A DNA stretch of 64,000 nt from Pelosinus propionicus DSM 13327 (GCF_900114615.1 NZ_FOTS01000016.1:42569-106568); one strand, 5' to 3'. Positions 16,620 to 25,431 are shown, counted from the stretch's first letter. The notes: a model not told the origin generated them from the sequence alone. Program-made: numbers and translations.

Positions 16620-17567
16620 CTATAATAACTGATTGAGCTTACTTTCAGGATCTTCACCATTCTCTACACGTTTTATATTATTCACAAAGAAATCATATCT
16701 TTTTTTATGGAATTTGAGACCGTCAGGCATACCTGCCGTATGAGGAGTAAGTATCACATTACCCAGGCTTCGGAGTTCACTGTCAGTTGGAAGCGGTTCA
16801 GATTCAAAGACATCCAGACATGCACCTGAAATGTCCCTGTTTTTTAATGCATCGATCAAGTCTCTTTCATTGACAATCCCTCCGCGGGCTGTATTGATAA
16901 AAAGTGTGGTATTCTTCATTTTTTTGAATACCGCTTTGTTGATCATCTGTTTGGTTTGTTGATTCAGAGGTATATGTACACTTATTATGTCTGATGTGCT
17001 TACAAGATTATTGAAATCTGTCATTTTCACAAAACTGTCAGATTGTTGAGCGTTATTTCTAGCATAAGCCAGCACATTCATATCAAAAACTCTGCAAAAT
17101 GCAGCTACTTTTTTGCCGATGGCACCCAAGCCGATAATCCCAATCGTTTTTCCCTTTAATTCACTCCCAGCATAGTCCAATTGATTTTGATCCATCCTGT
17201 TTTTCATGAAAGCATCAAGAAACGGTATGTTTTTATAATAAGACAATATCAGTGCCATTACGTGTTCGGCCACTGCCTGTGCATTCACTCCTGCAGCATT
17301 GGCCGCCCAAATGCCGAGCTGCGTGCAGGCATCGATATCTACATTATCAAATCCTGCACCCGTCTGTACCAATTTTAATTTTTTTGCTGTAGAAAGCAGG
17401 CTGGAGTCCACTTTAACATGTTCCGGTATGATTACCTGGCAATCTTCAATGTGATGCAGCATTTCTCTTCCGGGCGGGACAATTACAATTTCCCAGTCTT
17501 CTGGGAAATGCCTTGTAATATTTGATTTTGAGATCTCGGTAAAATAGCCGACTATGAGAATTTTCAT
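16620..17567 (-). CDS. D-2-hydroxyacid dehydrogenase
   Basis: 315 residues, starting at the ATG behind AAAGGTGG; six in-frame codons before it overlap that site. NAD motif GIIGLGAIGKK near residue 145, catalytic arginine in INTARGGI, glutamate in DVFESEP, histidine in LTPHTAG. It belongs to the same broad family as the gene at 1558 but is clearly different in sequence. It is divergent from a LysR regulator, which likely controls it. The substrate is unknown; glyoxylate, hydroxypyruvate or a similar 2-oxoacid are possible. Confidence 0.85.
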   Translation of the reverse strand: MKILIVGYFTEISKSNITRHFPEDWEIVIVPPGREMLHHIEDCQVIIPEHVKVDSSLLSTAKKLKLVQTGAGFDNVDIDACTQLGIWAANAAGVNAQAVAEHVMALILSYYKNIPFLDAFMKNRMDQNQLDYAGSELKGKTIGIIGLGAIGKKVAAFCRVFDMNVLAYARNNAQQSDSFVKMTDFNNLVSTSDIISVHIPLNQQTKQMINKAVFKKMKNTTLFINTARGGIVNERDLIDALKNRDISGACLDVFESEPLPTDSELRSLGNVILTPHTAGMPDGLKFHKKRYDFFVNNIKRVENGEDPESKLNQLL

Positions 17568-17668
17568 TGCAAAACCACCTTTCATACTCTATACCATATT
17601 TCGAAGAAAACCCGTTTGATGCTGACGAAATCCAATCTAGTCATATGATTTCACCAGTGTAAAAAACG

Positions 17669-17731
17669 TTTGACCATCGTCTCTATTAATGATAATTTTA
17701 AACATAAAGAATGATGTTGTAAAACTCAAAT
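17669..17731. promoter_or_regulatory. LysR operator/promoter candidate, copy B
   Basis: Located between the divergent dehydrogenase and LysR genes, it matches the element at 16511-16571 over about 60 bases with few gaps. It sits 47-109 bases upstream of the LysR gene and 102-164 bases upstream of the dehydrogenase. Confidence 0.65.
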
Positions 17732-17777
17732 ATTTTGTGAACTATATTAATTATTTCTATATATCGAGAGGTGTTCT

Positions 17778-18680
17778 ATGTATTTTCCTGGGATTGAGGC
17801 GTTTTTAGCTATCGTACGTACCGAGAGTATAAGTAAAGCCGCAGAATTGTTACATTTGTCGCAAGCTACTGTAAGTTATCGGTTAAAAACCTTGGAGCAG
17901 GAAATGGGTGGGATTTTGGTAGAGCGAAGAAAAGGGGCATCCAAAATCCGTTTGACACCAAAAGGGGAGAACTTTTTTAGCATTGCGGAAAGATGGGATG
18001 CCCTCTGGAGGGAAACCCAAATCTTGCAGGCAAGCGGTTCTCAGTTAAGTCTGGCAATTAGCGCTGCCGAAAGTATAAGTCACTTTGTTTTGCCTCCTGT
18101 ATATAGAATGCTAAATCAGCATACCCCGCCGATCCGACTGCAAATTCGTACTCAACATACGCAGGAAGCGTTTGATAGTATTGAGCGACGCGAGATGGAT
18201 GTGGCATTTGTGGTACGAGAGATAGTATCGCCTAGTGTCACGGTTAAACCGTTTTTTACGGAAGAAATGGTGTTGTTACGTCTGGCTTTGCCGGGGCGGC
18301 AAGCTGGAGATACTGTTGAAATAGGAGAATTATCGGCAGAGCACGAAGTATTCATCAATTGGAATAGAGAGTTTCAATTCAGGCATGACCAGTGGTGGGA
18401 CCCTCTTTGTCCTTCCCGTGTTCATCTGGACACGGCGGGACTTATCGCTACTTTCTTGAAGGACGCAAGACAATGGACGATAGTTCCTGCCTCTATTGGT
18501 GCACATATGATGCGGATTGGAGATTTTGTTCTTCAGAAATTATCGGCACCGGTGCCTTCAAGAATATGCTATAAGGTAACTCACAAGTTTCCCAACCAGG
18601 CTTTACACGATACCCTTCGTATTCTTGATAACTATCTGCAAGATATATTTGGAATCCAACGATCTGACCAGTCGAGATAA
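17778..18680 (+). CDS. LysR-family transcriptional regulator
   Basis: 300 residues. The winged helix-turn-helix is at residues 1-65 (IEAFLAIVRTESISKAAELL, SQATVSYRLKTLEQEMG) and the effector-binding domain at about 90-290. It is transcribed away from the hydroxyacid dehydrogenase gene. The shared upstream elements suggest that it regulates that dehydrogenase and the EamA transporter. Confidence 0.92.
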   Translation: MYFPGIEAFLAIVRTESISKAAELLHLSQATVSYRLKTLEQEMGGILVERRKGASKIRLTPKGENFFSIAERWDALWRETQILQASGSQLSLAISAAESISHFVLPPVYRMLNQHTPPIRLQIRTQHTQEAFDSIERREMDVAFVVREIVSPSVTVKPFFTEEMVLLRLALPGRQAGDTVEIGELSAEHEVFINWNREFQFRHDQWWDPLCPSRVHLDTAGLIATFLKDARQWTIVPASIGAHMMRIGDFVLQKLSAPVPSRICYKVTHKFPNQALHDTLRILDNYLQDIFGIQRSDQSR

Positions 18681-18789
18681 TAGCTGCAATTGATTATGGA
18701 CCGGAAACGCAACCCCGCCCCTGAGATACCCCTGTAAGGATGAAACCTATATTTGCCTGCCATTGGTGCCATGTTCATAAAAGTGACGT

Positions 18790-18828
18790 AATATCCTGCA
18801 GTACTTGTAATAAGTGATGCAGGATATT
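18790..18828. terminator. Hairpin after LysR gene
   Basis: AATATCCTGCA pairs perfectly with TGCAGGATATT around a 17-base loop that can pair further. The tail TTATTTTCC is a weak T-run. Probable terminator of the LysR gene. Confidence 0.65.
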
Positions 18829-18836
18829 TATTTTCC

Positions 18837-18868
18837 TTGACTATAACATAAATGTCATGCTTTATAAT
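18837..18868 (+). promoter_or_regulatory. MerR-type promoter with 20-base spacer
   Basis: TTGACT at 18837-18842 and TATAAT at 18863-18868 are separated by 20 bases instead of 17. Overlong spacers are the hallmark of promoters that MerR proteins activate by twisting the DNA, and the MerR gene starts 31 bases downstream. Confidence 0.65.
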
Positions 18869-18899
18869 GTTATCGTAGGCATCAGAAAGGAGATTTGCT

Positions 18900-19247
18900 G
18901 TGTTAATTAGGGAGCTATCACTCAGAACGGGTGCAAGTATACGGTCAGTGCGGCATTACGAATCAAAAGGATTACTTGAGGCTAGACGGTTGGCAAATGG
19001 TTACAGAGAATATGATGAGGATGCGATTGCAAAAGTAAAAACAATTCAGTTGTATCTCAATTTAGGATTTTCAACCGACAATATTGCGCAAATCATTAAT
19101 TGTCCGACTTTGCCACAGAATGATCGTCCATTATGTAAAGAAGCTTATAAATTATACAAAGTTAAGCTTGATGAAGTAAATAAGCAACTAGAAATATTGC
19201 ATTCTATCCAATTGCGTCTACAGGAGAGAATGAAAGAATTTGAATAG
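18900..19247 (+). CDS. MerR-family transcriptional regulator
   Basis: 115 residues with a GTG start after AAAGGAG. The N-terminal MerR helix-turn-helix (LSLRTGASIRSVRHYESKGLL) and wing (NGYREYDEDAI) are followed by a coiled coil. A C-terminal effector domain is missing and only one or two cysteines are present (NCPTLP, PLCKEA), as in many short MerR proteins. It is probably autoregulated through the 20-base-spacer promoter and controls the amidohydrolase that follows 42 bases later. Confidence 0.88.
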   Translation: MLIRELSLRTGASIRSVRHYESKGLLEARRLANGYREYDEDAIAKVKTIQLYLNLGFSTDNIAQIINCPTLPQNDRPLCKEAYKLYKVKLDEVNKQLEILHSIQLRLQERMKEFE

Positions 19248-19289
19248 TTCTTGGTAGAGTAGTAATACAAGCAAAAGGAGGAGTTTGGT

Positions 19290-20075
19290 ATGATTATCGA
19301 TAGTCATGCGCATGTTATGCTTCCGCCAGAGCGGCAAATAATGCTTATGGCTGAAGCTAAAGTTGATCGAACGGTTCTTTTCAGCAGTATGGTACACCCA
19401 GAAATAACAAACGACATAAAGATGTTCGAGGAAGAACTGAATAAATTGTATGACATTTTGAATGGAATAAAAGATCCACTTAATGAAAGAATTCATGCTA
19501 TTGAGGAGCTTGCCCAAATAATTAAAGAAAATCCTGAAAAATATATCGGTTTCGGATCGATTCCTTTTGGTTTATCCTATTCAGAAAATCTGAAGTGGAT
19601 AGAAAAACACATAATTGCTAATGGCTTCAGAGGAATAGGGGAACTGACACCAGGAGCAGGACAAGTATTGCAGATGGAATCATTGTTTTGCGCATCACAA
19701 GAAGTTGGCAATTTACCGTTATGGGTGCACACTTTTTTCCCTTTGAAGGCTGAAGATATCAAAGAATTATTGACTTTAGTGAAACGATATCCTACTGTTC
19801 CGACGATAGTAGGTCATATGGGCGGAACACATTGGTTAGATACGTTAAAAGCAATCAAAGAGTTACCAAACGCCTATTTAGATTTATCCGCCACCTATAC
19901 TGCCATAGCTCCTTCCTTTGCGATCAAAGAATTTCCAGAGAGAACCCTTTTCAGCTCGGACGCACCTTATTCTTCGCCATTAATAGCGAAAACGATAATA
20001 GAGCAAATTATAACAGATCCTTACGTTTTAGATCGTGTACTAGGAGAAAATATAGCTAATCTTTTACAATTGTAA
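19290..20075 (+). CDS. Amidohydrolase-family TIM-barrel protein (COG2159-like)
   Basis: 261 residues after AAAGGAGGAG. Metal-site motifs: DSHAHV at residue 3 (HxH), WVHTF, VGHMGG, and SSDAPYSS with the catalytic aspartate. This group contains decarboxylases and hydrolases of small cyclic or aromatic acids. Substrate unknown. Being directly downstream of MerR, it is likely the regulator's target. Confidence 0.78.
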   Translation: MIIDSHAHVMLPPERQIMLMAEAKVDRTVLFSSMVHPEITNDIKMFEEELNKLYDILNGIKDPLNERIHAIEELAQIIKENPEKYIGFGSIPFGLSYSENLKWIEKHIIANGFRGIGELTPGAGQVLQMESLFCASQEVGNLPLWVHTFFPLKAEDIKELLTLVKRYPTVPTIVGHMGGTHWLDTLKAIKELPNAYLDLSATYTAIAPSFAIKEFPERTLFSSDAPYSSPLIAKTIIEQIITDPYVLDRVLGENIANLLQL

Positions 20076-20285
20076 TAACAGCGGGCATATTGGCTGGAGC
20101 GCCAAGAAAACAGAACCTCAAATCGTGTCCTATTGCAAGGCTCATAGCCGCACCAGTACTGAAGCACGCAAGTAACAACGATGATGACAACAGAAAAAGT
20201 TGATTACGTTTTGACGTTGACAAATCAAGTAATATTTCATTATTATGAATGGAAGGTTCTCTGAACCGCCATTCAGGTGGAGGTC

Positions 20286-20708
20286 TCAGGCAGAAAGCTC
20301 GAACGTTCCAATATTATCAACATCCAAGGTGACAACAGCCGATTCAAAGGCGATTTCAAAAAGAACCAAATCATCTCCGGCTTGCTCTACTGTATCTTTG
20401 TAACCGGGTATTTTTTTGATAAAATGTTCAGCTGCGTCAAACACGGTGCGGGTACTTTTTTGTACGATACCTATTGCCTTAATATGTTCAATACCCTCGT
20501 GGGGTATTGTCGTAAAGGATATCTTATTATTAGCTTTAAATTCTTTAACCTTTTTATTATCTCCAAAGGTAGAAAACAGGACCACATTGGCGGCTGTGTC
20601 AAAATAGAAATTTACAACCCTAACATTGGGTTGACCATCAACGCAAGTAGCTAAAGCAATTTCGGTTTGGGTATCCATCAGTCGGAGGAAATCTTGTTTT
20701 GAATCCAT
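20286..20708 (-). CDS. Pyridoxamine 5'-phosphate oxidase-fold flavoprotein
   Basis: 140 residues. The split-barrel flavin-binding pattern is visible: IALATCVDGQPNVRVVNFYF near residue 17 and KISFTTIPHEGIEHIKAIG. Family members bind FMN or F420-like cofactors and reduce various substrates. It is divergent from a WYL-domain regulator with a palindrome between them, so it is the likely target. Confidence 0.8.
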   Translation of the reverse strand: MDSKQDFLRLMDTQTEIALATCVDGQPNVRVVNFYFDTAANVVLFSTFGDNKKVKEFKANNKISFTTIPHEGIEHIKAIGIVQKSTRTVFDAAEHFIKKIPGYKDTVEQAGDDLVLFEIAFESAVVTLDVDNIGTFELSA

Positions 20709-20750
20709 TTTTTATTCTCCTTTATATGTTGTTCTGGTTGTAGTATGATA

Positions 20751-20781
20751 TTAAATGGTGTCAATGAACGATACCATTTAA
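20751..20781. promoter_or_regulatory. Palindromic operator between PNPOx-fold and WYL genes
   Basis: TTAAATGGTGTC and GATACCATTTAA form a 12-base inverted repeat with one mismatch around a 7-base spacer. It lies 20 bases before the WYL gene start and 43 bases before the divergent gene start, a natural binding site for the WYL regulator. Confidence 0.7.
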
Positions 20782-20800
20782 TTAAAAAGAGGAAAGCTAC

Positions 20801-21742
20801 ATGAAAAAATCAGAGCGGATAAATGATATGATGATATATCTAAATGATAAAAAGTCTTTTAATCTCAAAAACATAATGGAACGGTATTCCATTTCAAAAA
20901 GCACAGCACTTCGAGATATTCAGTCTTTAGAAGAAATTGGTATGCCCATTTATTCAAATTCTGGGCGTAATGGGTGCTATGGCATTCTTCCTAATCGTTT
21001 ATTATCTCCCATTGTTTTTACAATTGACGAGGTTCACGCATTGTATTTTTCTATGCAGACACTTAATGCCTATCAATCTACACCCTTTCACTTAAGCGTA
21101 GAAAAGTTAAAGCAAAAGTTTGAGAGTTGTATATCCGAAGAACGAATTAAAAGGCTGCGGAAAATGGATTTAATTTTTAGTTTGGGCAGTTACCAGAACA
21201 AGAATGAATGTGGCTGCTTAGAGCATATCCTAAACATGGCAATTGAAGAAAACGTATGTGAAGTGCGTTATACAAAAGGGGAAGTTGAGAAACAGTTTTA
21301 TGTCCAGTTCTTTGATATTACCTCTGCCTATGGGCAATGGTATGCATCAGCATACAATTTTCAAACGAAGAAACCACAAGTATTCCGATGTGATAAAATT
21401 CATTCTGTGCAACGATCGGATAAATATATAGCAAAACCACTTCTTGAATTTCTTATTTCTTCGCAGGAACTGTTTCGGGAGGAAGATGCGATTACCTTTG
21501 AGATTGGTATTTCAACTAAAGGGGCAGATATATTTCATAAAGAGCATTATCCATCAATGGAGCTATACCATGAAAATGAAAAGTATTATATAAGAGGTTT
21601 TTATAACAAAGGAGAAGAACGGTTTATTGCCAGTTATTTCGCTGCTTACGGTGAAACTATTTTTTCTATCAAGCCTGTTATCTTGAAAAAACTAATTCTT
21701 GAAAGGTTAGATACAATAAAGAAACATCTGTATTGTATTTGA
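20801..21742 (+). CDS. WYL-domain transcriptional regulator (YafY type)
   Basis: 313 residues. A DeoR-like helix-turn-helix (NIMERYSISKSTALRDIQSLEEIG) at residues 24-50 is followed by the WYL domain from about 140 (CEVRYTKGEV, WYASAYNFQ, RCDKI) and the C-terminal WCX extension. WYL domains sense small ligands or nucleic acids. Likely autoregulated through the palindrome at 20751 and controlling the divergent flavoprotein. Confidence 0.87.
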   Translation: MKKSERINDMMIYLNDKKSFNLKNIMERYSISKSTALRDIQSLEEIGMPIYSNSGRNGCYGILPNRLLSPIVFTIDEVHALYFSMQTLNAYQSTPFHLSVEKLKQKFESCISEERIKRLRKMDLIFSLGSYQNKNECGCLEHILNMAIEENVCEVRYTKGEVEKQFYVQFFDITSAYGQWYASAYNFQTKKPQVFRCDKIHSVQRSDKYIAKPLLEFLISSQELFREEDAITFEIGISTKGADIFHKEHYPSMELYHENEKYYIRGFYNKGEERFIASYFAAYGETIFSIKPVILKKLILERLDTIKKHLYCI

Positions 21743-22043
21743 AATGGTAAAAAGAATCGATTGAGGGGGCTAGTTTGATCGCCGATCCGTGGCAGTACAA
21801 AGGACATTTTTAGCAATAAACTCCTGTAAGTTTTGATATGCTTTCTTTATAGAAACAGTTTTATTATAACTGTCCACTGTTAAAGGAGCATAGCAGGCCT
21901 TGCAGGAGTATTGTATTTTAATGGTAAATAGAGTAGAAATATAAGATATAAAATAGTAATGACTCAAAAGACTGTTTTCTTGAGTTCTATATGGAGAATT
22001 AATAAAGGGGAAGTAATGGATTTTTGAAAGGTGGAAACGATCT
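21743..22043. other. Gap with a doubtful 65-codon reverse frame
   Basis: About 300 bases. A reverse-strand frame at 21770-21967 would encode a peptide with a CKAC pair and a basic end, but it has no convincing ribosome site and no family I recognise. It may be a fragment. No terminator hairpin is obvious. Confidence 0.25.
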
Positions 22044-23042
22044 ATGAAGAAAAACTTAGTTAGGTACCTTATAATTGGAATGCTATTAATTGGGGGGATT
22101 TTAGATGGGAAGCAGCTTGTTTTCGCTGCGCCAGCACCAAGTAGTGATGAGTTTGCTCAGGTAAAAATCGGTGAAAGTGCTGCTCCTATTACTTTTCCTA
22201 ATATGCAAGGAAAGAATGTAACCATCGATTTTAAGGGAAAACCTACCGTAATTGTTTCATTACATGAGTTTCGCATAAAAAGACTGCTGAGCTTTCAGGA
22301 ATTTTATAATAAGTATAATCAAGCAGTAAATTTTTACGTCGTTTGCCATAGTGATTCCAAGATCGTTCAACAGGTCATTGATACGAATGGTATTATATTG
22401 CCTATATTAATAGATAGTAAAAACGAATTTTTACATAATTTCAATAGAGCTTTACCATCAATGTTAATTACGGATAAGCAAGGTATTATACGATATAATG
22501 GTACGGCATTCATTGATGTGGCGTCATTAAATGTTTATATGAATGAACTTACGGCAGATAAAACGAAAGATTTGCCATTTCTTTTGCTTGATCCACCTAA
22601 TTATGCTCAACCTGCTCCGCCTTTAATGAATATTGGCGATGTTATAACAGATGAGCACCTATATGATATTGAGGGAAATTACATTACGATTAAGTATTCT
22701 GAAAAACCTACAGTGTTACTTTTCTGGGCAGGTTTTAACGCACCGCAAGCTTTAGATAATACAATACCTGTAATTCAGGGAGCTTATGAAAGTAGGGGCA
22801 ATAAAGCTAATTTTTATACTGTAAATTTTGCGAGTAATCCTGAACAAGCCCAGATAATTTTGAACAGTTATAACAGTACAGTGTCTTCTTTATATGATAA
22901 ATATCCGAGGGTTAATCTTAAGTATACATACTCATGTCCTACTTTTGTTATTATTGATCAAAATGGTGTAATACGTTACCGGCCATCAGGGATTATATCG
23001 CTCGAACAATTAGAGGGGCTTATCGACAGCCTAGTTCCTTAG
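22044..23042 (+). CDS. Exported protein with two cysteine-less thioredoxin-like domains
   Basis: 332 residues. An N-terminal signal peptide ends near FAAPAPSS. Two TlpA/redoxin-like domains follow, at about residues 45-165 and 200-330. Each has the IGESAAPITF or MNIGDVITD entry strand and the cis-proline end (LPSMLITDKQG; CPTFVIIDQNG). The catalytic CxxC is absent in both: domain 1 has SLHEFRIK and domain 2 has WAGFNAPQ, where WAxWCxPC is expected. It therefore cannot act as a normal disulfide reductase and may be a binding or scaffold protein. It stands alone. Confidence 0.75.
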   Translation: MKKNLVRYLIIGMLLIGGILDGKQLVFAAPAPSSDEFAQVKIGESAAPITFPNMQGKNVTIDFKGKPTVIVSLHEFRIKRLLSFQEFYNKYNQAVNFYVVCHSDSKIVQQVIDTNGIILPILIDSKNEFLHNFNRALPSMLITDKQGIIRYNGTAFIDVASLNVYMNELTADKTKDLPFLLLDPPNYAQPAPPLMNIGDVITDEHLYDIEGNYITIKYSEKPTVLLFWAGFNAPQALDNTIPVIQGAYESRGNKANFYTVNFASNPEQAQIILNSYNSTVSSLYDKYPRVNLKYTYSCPTFVIIDQNGVIRYRPSGIISLEQLEGLIDSLVP

Positions 23043-23119
23043 TTTGCATAAAGATGATTTTAGAGAGACAATCGTTATGAGTAGAAGGCATATACAGTTT
23101 TCAATTAGGAGGTGGTCCA

Positions 23120-23557
23120 ATGTCTGTTTCTGCGTCTATTGATATAAAATTGGGAAATCGAAAAGATGTACCCATGTCAAAGGTGCAATTAATTAAGCTG
23201 CTTTTAGGTTTCGGCTGGACCCTTAATGATTGCGGAGAAGTTTCGTATTTACCAGTTGGTGATGAAGGGCGCTTCGATTGGCAGAGGGAAAACATTAGCA
23301 CGGAATCGCTTATGGTGACATTAGGTGAGAAGGAAAAAAGAGGTGAACTTATCGGTGTTGCTATGACTTGGAAAGATACTGGTATCGGAGGGGCGTTCCT
23401 CCTAATGAAAAATGGAGAAGTATCAGTTTGTTTAACCATCAATCGAAGATCGTTAGATGGTATAACGGATGTTAATTGGTATTTGAGTAAACTATTACCA
23501 GCATTTAGTCAAAACAATCTAATCGTTGAGTTTTTCTCATATGAAGAGCACCTTTAG
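23120..23557 (+). CDS. Hypothetical protein
   Basis: 145 residues behind a strong TTAGGAGG site. No signal peptide, no membrane segment, acidic C-terminus, and mixed alpha/beta composition. I do not recognise the family. It precedes the small phosphatase by 39 bases in the same direction and may be cotranscribed with it. Confidence 0.65.
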   Translation: MSVSASIDIKLGNRKDVPMSKVQLIKLLLGFGWTLNDCGEVSYLPVGDEGRFDWQRENISTESLMVTLGEKEKRGELIGVAMTWKDTGIGGAFLLMKNGEVSVCLTINRRSLDGITDVNWYLSKLLPAFSQNNLIVEFFSYEEHL

Positions 23558-23596
23558 AAGATAAAAGTGTTAAATTAACTATAGGAGGTTGAACGT

Positions 23597-23935
23597 ATTA
23601 AATTATTATTTGTATGTAGTAAGAATAAGTGGCGTAGTTTAACAGCCGAAAAAATATTTCATGGTATCAATGGTTATGATGTTCGGTCGGCGGGTACAGA
23701 AGATAAAGCTCGAATAAAAATAACAAGCGGGCATATTGGCTGGGCAGATTTGATTTTTGTAATGGAGACGAAGCATAAGAAAAGATTGCAAGAGCGATTT
23801 AAAGAAGAGCTTTCTGATAAAAAGGTTATCTGCCTCAATATTCCCGATGACTATCAGTTTATGGATAGGGAATTAGTTGAAATACTTATATCCTCCGTAT
23901 CCGAACATATTGATTTGCCAATCATGATCAACTAA
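23597..23935 (+). CDS. Low-molecular-weight protein tyrosine phosphatase-like protein, ATT start
   Basis: 112 residues. The active-site loop is CSKNKWRS near residue 7 (C-x5-R-S), immediately after LLFV, as in the low-molecular-weight phosphatase fold. SGHIGWADLIFVME and NIPDDYQFMD (general-acid aspartate) complete the pattern of the short bacterial subfamily. No ATG, GTG or TTG precedes the active-site loop in frame; the previous codon set hits TAG at 23582. ATT at 23597 lies 8 bases after AGGAGG and gives exactly the usual N-terminus. The first in-frame ATG, at 23762, would delete the active site. Confidence 0.78.
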   Translation: MKLLFVCSKNKWRSLTAEKIFHGINGYDVRSAGTEDKARIKITSGHIGWADLIFVMETKHKKRLQERFKEELSDKKVICLNIPDDYQFMDRELVEILISSVSEHIDLPIMIN

Positions 23936-24342
23936 AGAATAAATGATAATACAAACTCCTGATAATAGCGTTAAAATTAAAACTTTTCCTATAAATTGGT
24001 ACGTGAGAGAAGTATGATGGATTAGAAATAGGGTTATAGTTTCTTGCCTACTGCAGCAATATATTGCGATTTAATAAGATTCTCTTTTGTGTGTTCAAAA
24101 CCTATAAATGCAGTTGCTAAATGTGAAGTGTTTTTTAGTGTGTTATAATGTCATTATTGAAAGTGCAGTTTGCATGGAACAACAGTCTTCGAATGCAGAC
24201 TGCATATTAGTAACGAAAGGAGTGTTATTATGTTTAACAAAAATATAATGGATATTGTAACAAGGCGGGAGGTGTGTACAAAATAATTTAGTGTATAGAC
24301 CTCTCAAAAAGTTATGATATAACATTTTTGGAGGGTAAAAAA
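23936..24342. other. Leader region with hairpin and minimal ORF
   Basis: A TATAAT box at 24144-24149 is followed by an 11-base stem (24165-24175 with 24193-24203, one G-U pair). An 18-codon frame at 24230-24286 follows (MFNKNIMDIVTRREVCTK) behind GAAAGGAG. The peptide could be a leader or the remains of a nitroreductase-like N-terminus (MDIVTRR). It sits 56 bases upstream of the RsgA paralogue, so it may be its 5' leader. Confidence 0.4.
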
Positions 24343-25431
24343 TTGAGCAAAATAGATATGGGGAATTTAGGACTCAGCCAAAGATTTATTACTGAGTCTA
24401 CATTATATGATAGTCTTTATGTTGGGCGAGTAATTTCTCAATACAAGGATCTATACAAGGTCGTAACCGAAAATGGTGAGTTAACAGCAACAATTTCGGG
24501 GAAGTTTCGTTTTGCTGTCAAAACTTTATCGGATTATCCTGCAGTTGGTGATTTCATAATGCTTGATCGAAATAATGATATCTGCGGAAATGTAATTATT
24601 CACCACGTTCTGACGAGAAAAAGTGTATTTATCAGAAAAGCTGCGGGGACATCGAATGATGAGCAGTTAGTAGCTTCAAATGTTGATACAGTTTTTATCT
24701 GCATGTCGCTTAATAATGATTTTAATCTTCGTAGGTTAGAACGTTATCTTGCAGTTGCCTGGGATAGTCGGGCAATCCCGGTTATCGTACTTACCAAGGC
24801 TGACTTATGTGATCATCTCCCTCAAAAGATGTTGGAGCTCAATGCTGTTGCATGTGGTGTTGAAGTACTTGTTACTTCCAGTATGAGTAAGGATGGATAC
24901 GTATCTGTTAAAAGTTACATTGAAAGTGGCAAAACTATTGCATTCATTGGTTCATCTGGTGTTGGAAAATCAACCTTGATTAATAGACTCATGGGCGAAG
25001 ATACCCTTGAAACTCAAAAAATAAGAAATGATGATAAAGGCCGGCATACTACTACCAGACGAGAACTCTTTGTTCTTCCAACTGGTGGCGTCGTTATTGA
25101 CACCCCGGGGATGAGAGAACTTGGGATTGAAAGTGCTGACTTATCAAAAACCTTTGCTGATATTGATGAACTAGCAACAAAGTGTAAATTTCATGACTGC
25201 ACTCATACGAGTGAGCCCAATTGTGCGGTACAACAGACCATCAAATGTGATTTATTGCCGGAGGAACGGCTTGCAAATTATTTAAAACTAAAAAAAGAGG
25301 CTAAGTATGAGGGATTAACTTCTAAACAGATTGAGACTGAAAAGTTTACTGTCATGTTCTCGGAAGTGGGCGGAATGAAAAATGCACGAAAGTTATTCAA
25401 AGAGAAAAAAAAGAAAAGGCATGGTTTTTAA
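24343..25431 (+). CDS. rsgA: RsgA-type circularly permuted GTPase
   Basis: 362 residues from a TTG seven bases after GGAGGG; the frame extends to a TTG at 24328 that overlaps this site. The permuted order is seen: G4 TKAD, then G1 GSSGVGKST, then G3 DTPGM. An N-terminal OB fold precedes these and a C-terminal zinc knuckle follows (CKFHDCTHTSEPNC). RsgA releases factors and matures the 30S subunit. The length and solitary position suggest this is the longer accessory paralogue rather than the housekeeping gene, which usually sits by the kinase/phosphatase genes. Confidence 0.88.
   Translation: MSKIDMGNLGLSQRFITESTLYDSLYVGRVISQYKDLYKVVTENGELTATISGKFRFAVKTLSDYPAVGDFIMLDRNNDICGNVIIHHVLTRKSVFIRKAAGTSNDEQLVASNVDTVFICMSLNNDFNLRRLERYLAVAWDSRAIPVIVLTKADLCDHLPQKMLELNAVACGVEVLVTSSMSKDGYVSVKSYIESGKTIAFIGSSGVGKSTLINRLMGEDTLETQKIRNDDKGRHTTTRRELFVLPTGGVVIDTPGMRELGIESADLSKTFADIDELATKCKFHDCTHTSEPNCAVQQTIKCDLLPEERLANYLKLKKEAKYEGLTSKQIETEKFTVMFSEVGGMKNARKLFKEKKKKRHGF

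Noticed and set aside
18681..18780. GC-richer stretch after the LysR gene considered as a small RNA or riboswitch
   Set aside because: No recognisable conserved riboswitch core or promoter was seen.
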